Positions 10,009 to 19,407 of a stretch of DNA of 64,000 bases are shown piece by piece; the first letter of the stretch is position 1; the number at the start of each line of letters is the position of its first letter. The position numbers and the translations under genes were made by a program. Source of the DNA: Altererythrobacter sp. ZODW24 (GTDB lineage: Bacteria > Pseudomonadota > Alphaproteobacteria > Sphingomonadales > Sphingomonadaceae); NCBI RefSeq assembly GCF_003344885.1, contig NZ_CP031155.1:2012001-2076000 (forward strand), written 5' to 3'. The notes beneath the pieces were generated by a model. The model was not told where the DNA came from. It saw nothing but the letters and a program-made list of their open reading frames with translations, and searched no databases.

Positions 10009-10056
10009 GGCGTATTCCTCGGAAGATTCGTATTTTTAGTCAGATGCTTGGCAAAA

Positions 10057-10118
10057 CGGCCCGGAGCGGGGATGCCGCCCCGGGCCGCCTGAGGGCCCTA
10101 TCGAGGGAGGGAAGGGCC
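10057..10118 (-). promoter_or_regulatory. Two hairpins in the ahpC-ahpF intergenic region
   Basis: CGGCCCGG at 10057-10064 can pair with CCGGGCCG at 10080-10087, with extra G/C pairing inside. A second, smaller one uses two GGGCCC hexamers near 10093-10098 and 10113-10118, just past the ahpC stop. No clear T-run follows on the minus strand, so they look like partial terminators or 3'-end stabilisers that would leave ahpC mRNA more abundant than ahpF. That role is inference. Confidence 0.5.
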
Positions 10119-10126
10119 CAAACGGA

Positions 10127-10708
10127 TTAGAGCTTGCCGACGAGGTCCAGCGATGGGGCCAGCGTCTCTTCGCCTTCTTCCCACTTGGCAGGGCAAACCT
10201 GACTGGGGTTGGCGCGAACATATTGCGCAGCCTTGATCTTGCGGACCAGTTCGCTGGCATTACGGCCTACGCCTTCGCTAGTGATTTCCATGACCTGGAT
10301 GATACCGTCCGGATCAACGACGAAAGTCGCACGGTCGGCGAGGCCTTGACCGTCGCGCAGAACTTCGAAGTTGTTCGAAATCGTGTGGTTCTGGTCGCCC
10401 AGCATAGGGAAACGGATCTTCGAAATCTTGTCGGAAGTTTCGTGCCATGCCTTGTGGCTGAAATGCGTGTCGGTGCTGACCGAATATACTTCAGTGCCCA
10501 TAGCCTTCAGCGCGTCATACTGCTCGGCGAGGTCTTCTAGTTCTGTCGGGCAGACGAAGGTGAAGTCGGCTGGGTAGAAGAAGAATACAGCCCAGTTGCC
10601 GCGCACATCGCCATCAGTGATTTCGGCGAATTCGCCTTTGCCTGCGCCGGTTGGCTTAAAGGCGGTTGCTACGAAAGGCTTGAGTTCTTTACCGATCATC
10701 GTGGTCAT
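10127..10708 (-). CDS. ahpC: Alkyl hydroperoxide reductase subunit C (2-Cys peroxiredoxin)
   Basis: Reduces hydrogen peroxide and organic hydroperoxides in the cytosol; re-reduced by AhpF. The 193-residue protein has the peroxidatic cysteine in [16 protein letters not shown] (C53), the conserved [13 protein letters not shown] segment, and the resolving cysteine in [10 protein letters not shown] near the C-terminus, so it is a typical 2-Cys AhpC. ATG at 10708 is preceded by GGAG; an upstream ATG in the same frame is less likely. It heads ahpCF and its leader carries two inverted repeats. Confidence 0.97.
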   Translation of the reverse strand: MTTMIGKELKPFVATAFKPTGAGKGEFAEITDGDVRGNWAVFFFYPADFTFVCPTELEDLAEQYDALKAMGTEVYSVSTDTHFSHKAWHETSDKISKIRFPMLGDQNHTISNNFEVLRDGQGLADRATFVVDPDGIIQVMEITSEGVGRNASELVRKIKAAQYVRANPSQVCPAKWEEGEETLAPSLDLVGKL

Positions 10709-10725
10709 AATTGCTCCTGTTGTTC

Positions 10726-10820
10726 GCACTTGCGAGATTAATGTTGCAAGTGCGAGATAGGAGCGACCTAAGCCAATTTGAAATTGAGTTTTTCGATATC
10801 ATTGATTGGATAAATCAATG
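10726..10820 (-). promoter_or_regulatory. Inverted repeats in the ahpC promoter and leader
   Basis: Two perfect inverted repeats lie upstream of ahpC. GCACTTGC (10726-10733) and GCAAGTGC (10746-10753) are separated by 12 bases and could form an mRNA hairpin. CATTGATT (10800-10807) and AATCAATG (10813-10820) are separated by 5 bases in an A/T-rich stretch and look like a binding site for a dimeric regulator. OxyR is the usual regulator of ahpC, but the classical four-ATAG pattern is not evident, so the identity is open. Confidence 0.45.
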
Positions 10821-10863
10821 GGAAAACTTTGAGTTATTCAAGCGATTAGGGGTTGCATTCTTC

Positions 10864-11931
10864 TCAACCGCATTGCGCGCGGTGGAGCAATTTGTGATCG
10901 GCTAAAACCAACGCCATCATCGCCTCGACAACAGGCGTTCCGCGAATTCCGACGCAAGGATCATGGCGGCCCTTTGTGCGGATTTCCGTGGCGTTTCCAT
11001 CGCTATCGATTGTCTCGACCGGCGTCAGGATCGAGCTGGTTGGCTTGAAGGCCACGCGGCACACGACCGGTTGCCCGGTGGAGATACCGCCCGCAATTCC
11101 GCCTGCGTGGTTTGCCTTGAACTCGGGACCATCTTCGCCCGGCCGCATCGCGTCGGCATTTTGTTCGCCAGAAAGGCGCGCTGCGCCGAAACCGTCGCCG
11201 ATTTCGAAGGCTTTGACGGCGTTAATGCCCATCATTCCGGCGGCAAGGTCCGCGTCGAGCTTGGCGTAAACGGGCGCGCCCCATCCGGCGGGTACACCCT
11301 CGGCCACACATTCCACGACGGCGCCGAGTGAGGAGCCTGCCTTGCGGGCATCATCGACCAGCTTCTCCCAGCGCTTTGCCGCCCATGCGTCGGGGCAGAA
11401 GAACGGGTTCTTGCTGATCTCGTCGAAGTTCATGGTCTCGCGGTCGATCTCGTCGCCGCCGAGTTCGCTGACATAGGCCGTGATTTTGACTTCTGGGATG
11501 ACCAGCCGTGCCACGCCAGCGGCTGCAACCCGCATCGCCGTTTCGCGTGCGGAGCTGCGCCCGCCGCCGCGATAGTCGCGAAAACCGTATTTCGCGTCAT
11601 AGGCGTAGTCGGCATGGCCGGGGCGGTATGATTTGGCGACTTCTGAATAATCCTTGGAGCGCTGGTCCACATTCTCGATCATCAGGCCGATGGATGTGCC
11701 GGTGGTCTTGCCCTCGAACACGCCGGACAGGATTTTGACCTGATCGGGTTCTTTGCGTTGCGTCGTATATTTTGACGTGCCGGGCTTGCGCGCGTCGAGG
11801 AATGGCTGGAGATCCGCTTCGCTGAGTGCCAGCCCCGGGGGGCACCCGTCGACCATGGCACCAATGGCCGGCCCGTGGCTCTCGCCCCAGGTGGAAAAAC
11901 GGAAGGTTCTGCCGAATGTGTTGACGCTCAT
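10864..11931 (-). CDS. aroC: Chorismate synthase
   Basis: Last step of the shikimate pathway: converts 5-enolpyruvylshikimate-3-phosphate to chorismate with reduced FMN as cofactor. The 355-residue protein opens with [20 protein letters not shown], a signature of the family, and contains [20 protein letters not shown] followed by [16 protein letters not shown]-type residues (SSARET is the FMN/substrate region), and later [18 protein letters not shown]. It has its own strand neighbours (ahpC downstream on the same strand, ruvA divergent), so it is likely monocistronic. Confidence 0.97.
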   Translation of the reverse strand: MSVNTFGRTFRFSTWGESHGPAIGAMVDGCPPGLALSEADLQPFLDARKPGTSKYTTQRKEPDQVKILSGVFEGKTTGTSIGLMIENVDQRSKDYSEVAKSYRPGHADYAYDAKYGFRDYRGGGRSSARETAMRVAAAGVARLVIPEVKITAYVSELGGDEIDRETMNFDEISKNPFFCPDAWAAKRWEKLVDDARKAGSSLGAVVECVAEGVPAGWGAPVYAKLDADLAAGMMGINAVKAFEIGDGFGAARLSGEQNADAMRPGEDGPEFKANHAGGIAGGISTGQPVVCRVAFKPTSSILTPVETIDSDGNATEIRTKGRHDPCVGIRGTPVVEAMMALVLADHKLLHRAQCG

Positions 11932-12023
11932 GCCAGCGTTCCTGTCGGATTAGGGCAAATCTGTCCATAAGCTATGCGGTTAAAGCTCTGGTCAAATGAT
12001 CCGGGAACGGGCAGGAACAAAGC

Positions 12024-12626
12024 ATGATCGCGAAATTAAAAGGCCTGCTGGACGAGACCGGAACCGACTGGGCGGTGATCGACGTGCAGGGCGTGGGCTA
12101 TCTGGTCCATTGCAGCGCGCGGACACTGGCAGCACTCGGTGAACAGGGTGAGGGTGTGACAGTATTCACCGATTTGCAGGTCAGTGAAAACGATATGCGC
12201 CTGCTGGGCTTTGCCGAGGCGGGCGAGCGCGATTGGTTCCGTTTGTTGACCAGCGTGCAGGGCGTAGGCTCGAAAGTCGGACTGGCGATTCTGTCTGCGC
12301 TATCCCCCGGAGAAATCCGCGATGCCTGCGCGAATGGCGATGCCGCGATGGTGGCGCGCGCCAATGGGGTCGGGCCGAAACTTGCTGGCCGGATCGTGAA
12401 TGAGTTGAAGGACAAGGCAGGCGCATTGCCGGGCGGCGGCGCGGCGGCAGGCGGCGTAGCGTTGCCCAAGGGCGGGGCGAGCGCGGATGCGGTTTCGGCG
12501 TTGCAGAACTTGGGCTTCAAGCCAGCGATTGCTGCACAGGCCGTGGCTGAGGCACAAGGTGAGCTTGGCGATGGGGCGGACTTGAACGCGCTTGTGCGGG
12601 CGGCTTTGAAGAGGGCGTCGAAGTAA
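12024..12626 (+). CDS. ruvA: Holliday junction branch migration protein RuvA
   Basis: Binds four-way DNA junctions as a tetramer and recruits the RuvB motor. The 200-residue protein has the N-terminal OB-fold ([19 protein letters not shown]-like [10 protein letters not shown]), two helix-hairpin-helix motifs ([16 protein letters not shown] and [19 protein letters not shown]), a Gly/Ala-rich flexible linker about residues 133-155, and the C-terminal RuvB-binding helix bundle with [16 protein letters not shown]. Its stop codon overlaps the start of a small membrane-protein gene (TAATG), not ruvB itself, which is unusual. Confidence 0.97.
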   Translation: MIAKLKGLLDETGTDWAVIDVQGVGYLVHCSARTLAALGEQGEGVTVFTDLQVSENDMRLLGFAEAGERDWFRLLTSVQGVGSKVGLAILSALSPGEIRDACANGDAAMVARANGVGPKLAGRIVNELKDKAGALPGGGAAAGGVALPKGGASADAVSALQNLGFKPAIAAQAVAEAQGELGDGADLNALVRAALKRASK

Positions 12627-13009
12627 TGCCGGAAAATGTTATAAATCCGTCCCGCAAGATTGTGTTGGTATTGTATGTATTGGCGAACATCGTCATCGCG
12701 CTGAAGAGTGGAGAACCGACGCAAATTTGGTGGTGGTTAGGCGAAATTTTCTTCCTTGCTTGGATCATTTCCCCGATCGCGTTTCTCTGTATCTCTAAAA
12801 TGGCACCGACGTTCTTTACCGTTGGCGCGGTGATCATCGGCATGTGGGGTATCATAACCTATTGGCAGGACATGTTTGGACCCGGCGCTCGATCAACGTC
12901 TGCACTGATCCTCCTATTCCTTCCCATCTATCAATGGGCAGCTGTCGGTGTGCTGGCCCTGATTGCATATCTGTTTAGCGAGGAAATGGGCGGGGAAAAT
13001 GAGCGATAA
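12626..13009 (+). CDS. Small membrane protein of unknown function between ruvA and ruvB
   Basis: A 127-residue protein that I do not recognise. Hydrophobic stretches at about residues 10-25, 33-55, 60-80 and 95-118 predict about four transmembrane helices, with a short acidic tail. There is no obvious catalytic motif. Its ATG shares one base with the ruvA stop (TAATG) and its end overlaps the ruvB start by 11 bases, so it is translationally embedded in the operon. Its first 150 bases are visibly richer in A and T than ruvA and ruvB, which would fit a later insertion. Involvement in recombination is not implied by the sequence. Confidence 0.75.
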   Translation: MPENVINPSRKIVLVLYVLANIVIALKSGEPTQIWWWLGEIFFLAWIISPIAFLCISKMAPTFFTVGAVIIGMWGIITYWQDMFGPGARSTSALILLFLPIYQWAAVGVLALIAYLFSEEMGGENER

Positions 13010-14039
13010 CCCCATCCTGACCTCAGAACGGGCACCCGAAGACTCCGACGCTGCGCTGCGCCCTAAGACGCTGGCTGAGTTCATCGGGCAAGAGGCGGCG
13101 CGCGATAATTTGCGCGTGTTTATCGAGGCGGCCAAGTCCCGCTCCGAAGCGATGGACCATGTCCTGTTCTTTGGTCCGCCGGGGCTGGGTAAAACCACAC
13201 TGGCTCAGATCGTGGCGAAGGAATTGGGTGTCGGTTTCCGCGCCACTTCCGGCCCCGTTATCGGCAAGGCTGGCGACCTTGCGGCGCTGCTGACGAACCT
13301 TGAGGAGGGCGACGTCCTCTTCATCGACGAAATTCACCGGCTCAATCCAGTAGTCGAGGAAGTGCTCTATCCCGCGATGGAAGACCGCGCGCTTGATCTG
13401 ATTATCGGGGAGGGGCCATCCGCCCGCTCAGTGCGGATTGATCTGCCGCCTTTCACACTGGTTGGCGCCACTACGCGGCAGGGACTGTTGACCACGCCGC
13501 TGCGCGACCGTTTTGGTATTCCGGTACGGCTGAATTTCTACACCGAGGAAGAGCTAACCCGCGTCGTCACCCGCGCCGCTGGTAAGCTGGACGTAGTGAT
13601 CGAACCTGCTGGCGCTCTTGAAATCGCGCGCCGCGCACGAGGCACTCCGCGCGTTGCAGGCCGCCTAATGCGCCGCGTTCGCGACTTCGCTCATGTCGCG
13701 GGCGACGGTGTTGTGAACAAGAAGGTGGCTGACGAGGCGCTGACCCGGCTTGAGGTTGATCGCCTTGGTCTCGACGCCATGGACCGGCGCTATCTCACTA
13801 TGATCGCGGATATATATAAGGGCGGGCCTGTCGGCGTGGAAACGCTGGCCGCTGGCCTGTCAGAACCGCGCGACACGGTTGAGGAAGTGATCGAACCGTT
13901 CCTGATCCAGCTGGGACTGGTGGCCCGCACGGCGCGCGGGCGCTGCCTAAACGAATCGGCTTGGATTCACCTAGAAATGACCCCGCCGAAGCAGCCTGAA
14001 CTCCCGCCGCAGACCGGTTTGTTTGACGGCAAAAGTTAA
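12999..14039 (+). CDS. ruvB: Holliday junction branch migration ATPase RuvB
   Basis: Hexameric AAA+ motor that drives branch migration with RuvA. The 346-residue protein has Walker [10 protein letters not shown] about residue 60, Walker [11 protein letters not shown], sensor 1 in [19 protein letters not shown] with the arginine finger context, and the C-terminal winged helix domain ([20 protein letters not shown]). Start at 12999 ([15 protein letters not shown]) is supported by a GGGGAAA stretch; a start at 12963 would lie inside the upstream gene. It overlaps that membrane-protein gene by 11 bases. Confidence 0.97.
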   Translation: MSDNPILTSERAPEDSDAALRPKTLAEFIGQEAARDNLRVFIEAAKSRSEAMDHVLFFGPPGLGKTTLAQIVAKELGVGFRATSGPVIGKAGDLAALLTNLEEGDVLFIDEIHRLNPVVEEVLYPAMEDRALDLIIGEGPSARSVRIDLPPFTLVGATTRQGLLTTPLRDRFGIPVRLNFYTEEELTRVVTRAAGKLDVVIEPAGALEIARRARGTPRVAGRLMRRVRDFAHVAGDGVVNKKVADEALTRLEVDRLGLDAMDRRYLTMIADIYKGGPVGVETLAAGLSEPRDTVEEVIEPFLIQLGLVARTARGRCLNESAWIHLEMTPPKQPELPPQTGLFDGKS

Positions 14040-14255
14040 CGCAGCGTTCGGATTTGACGGAACTTCGGTTCCACAATGGGACAACTCACGCAAATCAGCG
14101 GCTCGCGCCCCAAAAAAACGACTCTGCGGATCGTAAATCACGGTTAACACCATTGTGGCAAGCGCTCTTATCCCGTCCTTTGGCAGGACAGGGAAGCCCC
14201 CGGACCGGACCCGCCGCTCCGAAGCTCCCCGATGGATGAACAAGAGAGTTTGCAC
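14040..14255 (+). promoter_or_regulatory. Intergenic region: ruvB end and leader of the repeat protein
   Basis: No gene is seen here. GGAAC-TTCG-GTTCC at 14059-14072 forms a small UUCG-capped hairpin just past ruvB without a T-run. Near 14175-14189, GTCCT and AGGAC form a second hairpin in what would be the untranslated leader of the next gene. Confidence 0.4.
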
Positions 14256-15896
14256 ATGTCTGTACGTATGGCCCTAGCAAAATTGTCCGCGACTGCGGCC
14301 GGTGGCGCACTACTCGCAGGTGGCGCTGTCCATGTTGCTGAGAAACCGGCAACCGACAGCCCGTCCTATAATAAGAGCGTGAAGACGGTGAAATACGTGA
14401 AGGAACAGCCGCGTCGTGTGACGCGCCATGTGCCCAAGAAGGTCAAGCGCAAGCGCCGGATCGTCAAGCAGGTCGTTGAATGCGTCCCTGCCGGTCCTGG
14501 TATGCACCACGGCGGTGCAGCCTATCCAGGCGGTCCAGCCCACGGAAACGGAGCCACTGCAGCGGGTGCAGATGGCTGTGCGCCAACCTATCGTTATGCA
14601 ATGCAGCCGGTTCTGACGCCCGTTCCTCTTCCTCAGCAGCCCACCTTCTCTGGTGGTAGCGGCGGCGGTGTGACCGTAATCGGTGGCAGCGGCGGATTTG
14701 GTGGCGGCTTCGGCGGCGGCTTCTTCGGCGGTTTCTTCGGTGGCGGCGGCAGCGGCGGCGGTGAAGTTGTGGTCAGTTCGACCACTACGACATCAGGCAG
14801 CAGCAGCGGCGGCGAAGGTATCATCATTGATATCGACAACAGCAACAATGGCGGGTCCACTTCGACCTCGACCGGCGGTAGCTCGACCTCGACGGGCGGT
14901 AGCTCGACGGGTGCCTTCACCAGCACGACTTCGACAGGTGGCAGCTCGACTTCAACTGGCGGCAGCTCCACATCGACCGGTGGCCTCACCAGCACGACGA
15001 CCAGTTCAACCGGTGGTAGCTCGTCTTCAACTGGCGGTGTCAGCACGACAACCGGCGGGATCACGAGCACGACTGGCGGCGTTTCCAGCACGACATCCTC
15101 GTCGGGCAACGTAACTTCGTCTTCGAGCGGTTCCAGCTCATCGTCGACTTCGGGTAGCTCAAGCGGCTCGACAAGCGGCGGCAGCAGCACGAGCGGCAGC
15201 ACTTCAGGCAGCAGCAGCGGCGGAATGACCAGTAATGGCGGTTCCAACGGTGGTATGACCTCTAACGGTGGTTCCAATGGTGGCATGACCAGCAATGGTG
15301 GCTCAAACGGCGGCACCAGCGGCCATCCTGGCACCACAACCGGCGGCACGACCTCAACTGGCGGTTCAACAACCACCAGCGGATCGTCGACCACAACCAG
15401 CGGTTCTTCGACCACGACTTCGGGCGGCATCAGCTCGACTTCGACGGGCGGCGTGACCAGCACGACATCAACAGGCGGCGTTACGTCTTCGAGCACCACG
15501 GGCGGCGTCACCAGCACCACGACCACCACCTCAGGCGGTGGCTCGAATGGTGGTTCGAACGGCGGTAGCGGCGGTGTCAGCACGACAACCGGCGGCATCA
15601 CCAGCACAACTGGCGGTGTTTCTACGACCAGCTCGACATCGGGCAACGTTACGTCCTCGACTAGCAGCTCCAGCTCGACATCGACTTCTTCGTCCAGCTC
15701 GACCAGCACCAGCAGCTCGACCAGTACATCTGGTTCGACTTCGGGTAGCACGAGCGGCGGAATGACTTCGAATGGCGGAACCACCAATGGCGGCACGCAG
15801 GTTCCTGCACCGCCGATGATGATCCTGTTCGGCATGGGCGCAGCAGCGATCCTTGGTCGCCGCAAGTTCAAGGTCAAGAAAACCAAAACCGCCTAG
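14256..15896 (+). CDS. Ser/Thr/Gly-repeat surface protein with PEP-CTERM-like tail
   Basis: A predicted exported protein of about 546 residues. Order of regions: a signal-like N-terminus (MSVRMALAKLSATAAGGALL), a very basic segment about residues 40-75 (many Lys, Arg and Val), a short Gly/Pro/His patch, a Gly-Phe-rich stretch about residues 145-170, and then some 330 residues built almost only of Ser, Thr and Gly in SSTSTGG-like units. The end has VPAPP, a hydrophobic helix (MMILFGMGAAAIL) and a basic tail beginning GRRKFK, the layout of PEP-CTERM sorting signals, but with PAPP in place of PEP. It is likely surface-anchored or secreted and glycosylated; that is inference. Start at 14256 is chosen over 14232 because it opens the signal. 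Confidence 0.78.
   Translation: MSVRMALAKLSATAAGGALLAGGAVHVAEKPATDSPSYNKSVKTVKYVKEQPRRVTRHVPKKVKRKRRIVKQVVECVPAGPGMHHGGAAYPGGPAHGNGATAAGADGCAPTYRYAMQPVLTPVPLPQQPTFSGGSGGGVTVIGGSGGFGGGFGGGFFGGFFGGGGSGGGEVVVSSTTTTSGSSSGGEGIIIDIDNSNNGGSTSTSTGGSSTSTGGSSTGAFTSTTSTGGSSTSTGGSSTSTGGLTSTTTSSTGGSSSSTGGVSTTTGGITSTTGGVSSTTSSSGNVTSSSSGSSSSSTSGSSSGSTSGGSSTSGSTSGSSSGGMTSNGGSNGGMTSNGGSNGGMTSNGGSNGGTSGHPGTTTGGTTSTGGSTTTSGSSTTTSGSSTTTSGGISSTSTGGVTSTTSTGGVTSSSTTGGVTSTTTTTSGGGSNGGSNGGSGGVSTTTGGITSTTGGVSTTSSTSGNVTSSTSSSSSTSTSSSSSTSTSSSTSTSGSTSGSTSGGMTSNGGTTNGGTQVPAPPMMILFGMGAAAILGRRKFKVKKTKTA
15033..15678 (+). repeat. About 105-bp block present twice in the repeat-protein gene
   Basis: A block starting GGCGGTGTCAGCACGACAAC occurs at 15033-15140 and again at 15570-15678. 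Both encode GVSTTTGGITSTTGGVS followed by SGNVTSS. The copies differ mainly at synonymous positions, so it is an older internal duplication rather than a recent one. Confidence 0.8.
15219..15308 (+). repeat. Three tandem 30-bp units encoding GGMTSNGGSN
   Basis: Units at 15219-15248, 15249-15278 and 15279-15308 each encode the decapeptide GGMTSNGGSN. Differences between units are silent, which shows selection on the protein sequence. They lie between Ser-rich and Thr-rich segments of the surface protein. Confidence 0.85.
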
Positions 15897-15916
15897 GGCG
15901 AGCACCATTGAATTAG

Positions 15917-15953
15917 AAAGGGCGGCCCTCATTACGAGGAGCCGCCCTTTTCT
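15917..15953. terminator. Intrinsic terminator after the repeat-protein gene
   Basis: AAAGGGCGGC at 15917-15926 pairs with GCCGCCCTTT at 15941-15950, followed by further T residues. A-rich on the left and T-rich on the right, it can serve both the repeat protein (plus) and the convergent rhodanese gene (minus). Confidence 0.9.
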
Positions 15954-15973
15954 TTGCGTGATGCGTGTTTCGA

Positions 15974-16477
15974 CTAGCCAGTGGCTTCGGGCCGCACCCA
16001 ATCCACGTCGTCCATCATCACAATTTCGCTAAGTTCCCAGACATTGGTGTAGCCATAGCCATGTAGGTTGATGAAGGTCGGGATATTGAGTGCCAGCGTC
16101 GCCTTTTTCGTCATGACAGGCCGGATATTGTCGCGGAAGTTGTTGTTGCAATAGATCAGGATGGGGCGATCCATGTTGTCGCCAAGGACCTTTGCGAGTT
16201 TACCTTCGGTGAAGTCGGAGAAAGGCAGGTTGATTGCGCCTGCCAAGTGGCCTTCCTCAAACGCCTTGGCTGATCGAGTGTCCAGCAAGATTGCGCCTTC
16301 GGATTGCTGCATGGCGGTGAAGTCTTGGAACGACAGCAAGTGCTGCTGCCGTGTCTCCGCCAGCTGCATGGTCAGCTCTACAAAACCGTCATAGTCGATC
16401 TGCGGGTTCTGCTCTTCGGCAAAAGCCGGAGCCGAAAGGCTAAGCGCGGCTGCCAAAGCCAATGAAACTACACGCAT
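15974..16477 (-). CDS. Periplasmic rhodanese-domain protein
   Basis: A 167-residue protein with a cleavable signal peptide (about 20 residues ending SAPAFA) and one rhodanese domain. The domain shows ILLDTRSAKAFEEGHLAGAINLPF and the active-site loop LIYCNNNFRDN with the cysteine at about C110. Rhodanese domains transfer sulfane sulfur or carry sulfur or phosphate-like ligands; the substrate is unknown here. The loop CNNNFRDN is not the classical CRxGxR type, so thiosulfate sulfurtransferase activity is not assured. It stands alone, downstream of acnA's terminator on the opposite side. Confidence 0.85.
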   Translation of the reverse strand: MRVVSLALAAALSLSAPAFAEEQNPQIDYDGFVELTMQLAETRQQHLLSFQDFTAMQQSEGAILLDTRSAKAFEEGHLAGAINLPFSDFTEGKLAKVLGDNMDRPILIYCNNNFRDNIRPVMTKKATLALNIPTFINLHGYGYTNVWELSEIVMMDDVDWVRPEATG

Positions 16478-16540
16478 TGCGTCTCTCCCGAATGAAGGAA
16501 CAGTTTGCGCGCGTCAGCCTTTCATAGCGCTGAATACGAA

Positions 16541-16565
16541 AAGGGCCCCCGAACCGGGAGCCCTT
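16541..16565. terminator. Terminator-like hairpin downstream of acnA
   Basis: AAGGGCCCCCG (16541-16551) pairs with CGGGAGCCCTT (16555-16565) with one wobble, in the gap between the acnA stop and the rhodanese gene start. For acnA (minus) the following RNA is moderately U-rich. Confidence 0.7.
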
Positions 16566-16591
16566 CCGTTTGTCTGTGTGCAGTCTGCCGT

Positions 16592-19264
16592 TTAGGCGGC
16601 GAGCTTACGCAACACATATTGCAGGATGCCGCCGTTGCGATAGTAATCCATCTCATTGGCAGTATCGATGCGGCACTTCGCATTGAAGGCGAAGGTTGTG
16701 CCGTCCGCGCGGGTCACTTCGACTTCGATGTCCTGACTTGGCGTCAGATCGTCCAGGCCCTTAATCGTGAAGCTGCAATCGCCGTCGAGCCCCAGCGTTT
16801 CGCGTGTATCGCCATCTGCAAATTGCAGCGGAAGCACGCCCATGCCGATCAAGTTCGAACGGTGGATCCGCTCGTAGCTTTCGACGACCACTGCGCGCAC
16901 GCCGAGCAGGATCGTGCCCTTGGCGGCCCAGTCACGGCTGGAGCCGGTGCCATATTCCTTGCCGCCAATCACGACCAGAGGGGTGCCGTCGGCTTTGTGC
17001 TTCATGGCAGCGTCGTAAATGGCCATTTGTTCGCCATTGTACTTCGTAACGCCGCCTTCGACGCCGGGGACCATTTCGTTCTTGATACGGATGTTGGCAA
17101 AGGTGCCGCGCATCATGACTTCGTGGTTTCCGCGGCGGCTGCCGTAGGAATTGAAGTCGGCCTTCGCGACTTGGTTGGACTTCAAATACTCACCCGCTGG
17201 CGAATCTTCCTTGATCGAACCGGCTGGTGAAATGTGGTCGGTGGTGACCGAATCGCCCAGAACGGCGAGCGGCTTCGCGCCGACGATATCCTGAACTGGT
17301 TCAGGCTCCATGCCCATGCCTTCGAAGTAAGGTGGGTTTGCAACATAAGTGCTGCCAGGGCGCCACTGATATGTGTCGCTGCCGGTCACGTCGATGGCCT
17401 GCCAATGCTCGTCGCCTTCATAGACGTTGGCATAGCGCGCTTCGAACATTTCGCGGTCGATTGAGCTCATGCGCAGCTCGTTGATTTCCGCGTTGGTGGG
17501 CCAGATGTCCTTCAGATAGACGTCCGCGCCGTCCTGATCTTGACCGATTGGCGTGTCGACCATGTCGGTCGTTACCGTGCCGCGAAGGGCATAGGCCACA
17601 ACCAGCGGCGGCGAGGCGAGGAAGTTTGCCTGCACGTCCGGCGATACGCGGCCTTCGAAGTTGCGGTTACCGGACAATACCGATGCAGCAACAATGTTGT
17701 TACCGTTGATGGCCTTGCTGATCGGCGGGGCCAGGGGCCCCGAGTTGCCGATGCAAGTGGTGCAACCATAGCCAACCAGATCGAATCCGATAGCGTCGAG
17801 ATGCGTCTGCAAGCCGGCTTTCTCGAGGTAGTCGGTGACGACCTGCGAACCTGGTGCAAGGCTGGTTTTAACCCACGGCTTGGGTAGCATGCCGCGTTCG
17901 TGCGCCTTCTTGGCGACAAGGCCAGCGGCGATAAGGACGTCAGGGTTGGAAGTGTTGGTGCAGCTGGTGATGGCCGCGATCACAACGTCGCCATCGCCAA
18001 TGTCGTGGTCCTTACCTTCAACGGCAACGCGCTCTGGCGCGGCCTTTTTGAATACCTTGCTGAGGTCGGAATTGAACAATTCGTCCACGTCAGGCAGCGC
18101 AACCTTGTCTTGCGGGCGCTTTGGGCCGGCGAGCGAAGGAACGACACTTGCGATATCGAGACCCAGTGTGTTCGAGAAGACCGGCTCGATTTCCGGCGTG
18201 AACCACATGCCTTGTTCCTTGGCATAGGCTTCGACCAGTGCGAGTTGGCTTTCCTCACGGCCGGTAAGGCGCAGGTAATCGAGTGTCTTGTCGTCAATGC
18301 CGAAGAAGCCGCATGTCGCGCCATATTCAGGGGCCATGTTGGCGATCGTGGCACGGTCAGCAAGGCTGAGCGAAGAAACGCCCGGACCGTAAAATTCAAC
18401 GAAGCTACCGACAACGCCGACTTCGCGAAGCATCTGGACGCAGGTTAGAACGAGGTCGGTGGCGGTCACGCCTTCGGCCATCGCACCGGTCAGCTTGAAG
18501 CCGACAACTTTCGGCAGCAGCATGGAAATTGGCTGGCCGAGCATGGCTGCTTCGGCTTCGATCCCGCCAACACCCCAGCCAAGAATGCCAAGGCCGTTGA
18601 TCATGGTGGTGTGGCTGTCGGTGCCGACGCATGTGTCGGGATAAGCGACCATATCGCCATTCTGGTCTTCGCTCGCCCAGACGCAGCGGCCGATATTCTC
18701 AAGATTCACCTGATGGCAAATGCCGGTGCCGGGAGGCACGGCGCTGAAGTTGTTGAGGCTCTTGGAGCCCCACTTCAGGAAGTCATAGCGTTCAGCATTG
18801 CGCTGATATTCCATCGCCATATTGTGTTCGAACGCCTTGGGGTGGCCAAACTCGTCAACCATGACCGAGTGATCGATCACGAGGTGCACAGGCACCTGTG
18901 GGTTGATCTTGGATGTATCGCCGCCAAGCTTTGCAATCGCATCGCGCATCGCGGCAAGGTCGACCACGCAAGGAACACCGGTGAAATCCTGCAGCAGAAC
19001 GCGGCCCGGGCGGTACTGGATCTCGTCACCGGTCGTGGGGTTCTCCTGCCAGTCGGCAATTTTCTGGATGTCGCTCTTCGAGACCGTGTGTCCTTCATCT
19101 TCAAAGCGCAGGAGATTTTCGAGCAGTACCTTCATGCTGAATGGCAGACGGCTGACATCGCCGATTGTCGCTGCAGCCTTGGCGAGCGAATAATAGGCGT
19201 ATTCCTTGCCCTCTACCTTCATTGTGCTGCGGGTGGAGAGCGTGTCCTTGCCGACCTGGGTCAT
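16592..19264 (-). CDS. acnA: Aconitate hydratase A
   Basis: Interconverts citrate and isocitrate in the TCA cycle; the iron-sulfur enzyme can also act as an RNA-binding iron sensor in its apo form. The 890-residue length is typical of AcnA/IRP1-type enzymes. Cluster cysteines are visible in [18 protein letters not shown] (about residue 435) and [14 protein letters not shown] (about residues 500-505). Other family signatures are [20 protein letters not shown] near the middle and [20 protein letters not shown] with the following [19 protein letters not shown] in the swivel domain. It is probably monocistronic, with a hairpin terminator downstream. Confidence 0.97.
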   Translation of the reverse strand: MTQVGKDTLSTRSTMKVEGKEYAYYSLAKAAATIGDVSRLPFSMKVLLENLLRFEDEGHTVSKSDIQKIADWQENPTTGDEIQYRPGRVLLQDFTGVPCVVDLAAMRDAIAKLGGDTSKINPQVPVHLVIDHSVMVDEFGHPKAFEHNMAMEYQRNAERYDFLKWGSKSLNNFSAVPPGTGICHQVNLENIGRCVWASEDQNGDMVAYPDTCVGTDSHTTMINGLGILGWGVGGIEAEAAMLGQPISMLLPKVVGFKLTGAMAEGVTATDLVLTCVQMLREVGVVGSFVEFYGPGVSSLSLADRATIANMAPEYGATCGFFGIDDKTLDYLRLTGREESQLALVEAYAKEQGMWFTPEIEPVFSNTLGLDIASVVPSLAGPKRPQDKVALPDVDELFNSDLSKVFKKAAPERVAVEGKDHDIGDGDVVIAAITSCTNTSNPDVLIAAGLVAKKAHERGMLPKPWVKTSLAPGSQVVTDYLEKAGLQTHLDAIGFDLVGYGCTTCIGNSGPLAPPISKAINGNNIVAASVLSGNRNFEGRVSPDVQANFLASPPLVVAYALRGTVTTDMVDTPIGQDQDGADVYLKDIWPTNAEINELRMSSIDREMFEARYANVYEGDEHWQAIDVTGSDTYQWRPGSTYVANPPYFEGMGMEPEPVQDIVGAKPLAVLGDSVTTDHISPAGSIKEDSPAGEYLKSNQVAKADFNSYGSRRGNHEVMMRGTFANIRIKNEMVPGVEGGVTKYNGEQMAIYDAAMKHKADGTPLVVIGGKEYGTGSSRDWAAKGTILLGVRAVVVESYERIHRSNLIGMGVLPLQFADGDTRETLGLDGDCSFTIKGLDDLTPSQDIEVEVTRADGTTFAFNAKCRIDTANEMDYYRNGGILQYVLRKLAA

Positions 19265-19407
19265 GGGGGTAATTCCTTTCAGTTTTTGCGGCGCTCGTAC
19301 CTGCTAGGAAAAGCAGGGAGCAATCTGCCACCGCACCTGCGCGGAAGAGCGCTTCAGGTCAAGAGTGAGAAGCCCGCAAAAGGCGCGTAATTGGGCCAAA
19401 AATCGCT

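Noticed and set aside
14059-14072. GGAAC after ruvB as an EcfG promoter.
   Set aside because: No CGTT or GTT lies at 16-17 bases; the sequence is instead half of a UUCG hairpin.
15219-15308. Regular 30-bp repeats that could suggest a CRISPR array.
   Set aside because: The units are directly adjacent with no spacers, code for a decapeptide and differ silently, so they are protein repeats.
14633-15886. A long open frame on the minus strand (over 400 codons, mostly Val, Glu, Leu and Pro) opposite the repeat protein.
   Set aside because: It is the mirror of the Ser/Thr/Gly repeat, where repeated GGC-AGC-ACC type codons leave the opposite frame open. It has no signal, no domain and no ribosome-binding site.
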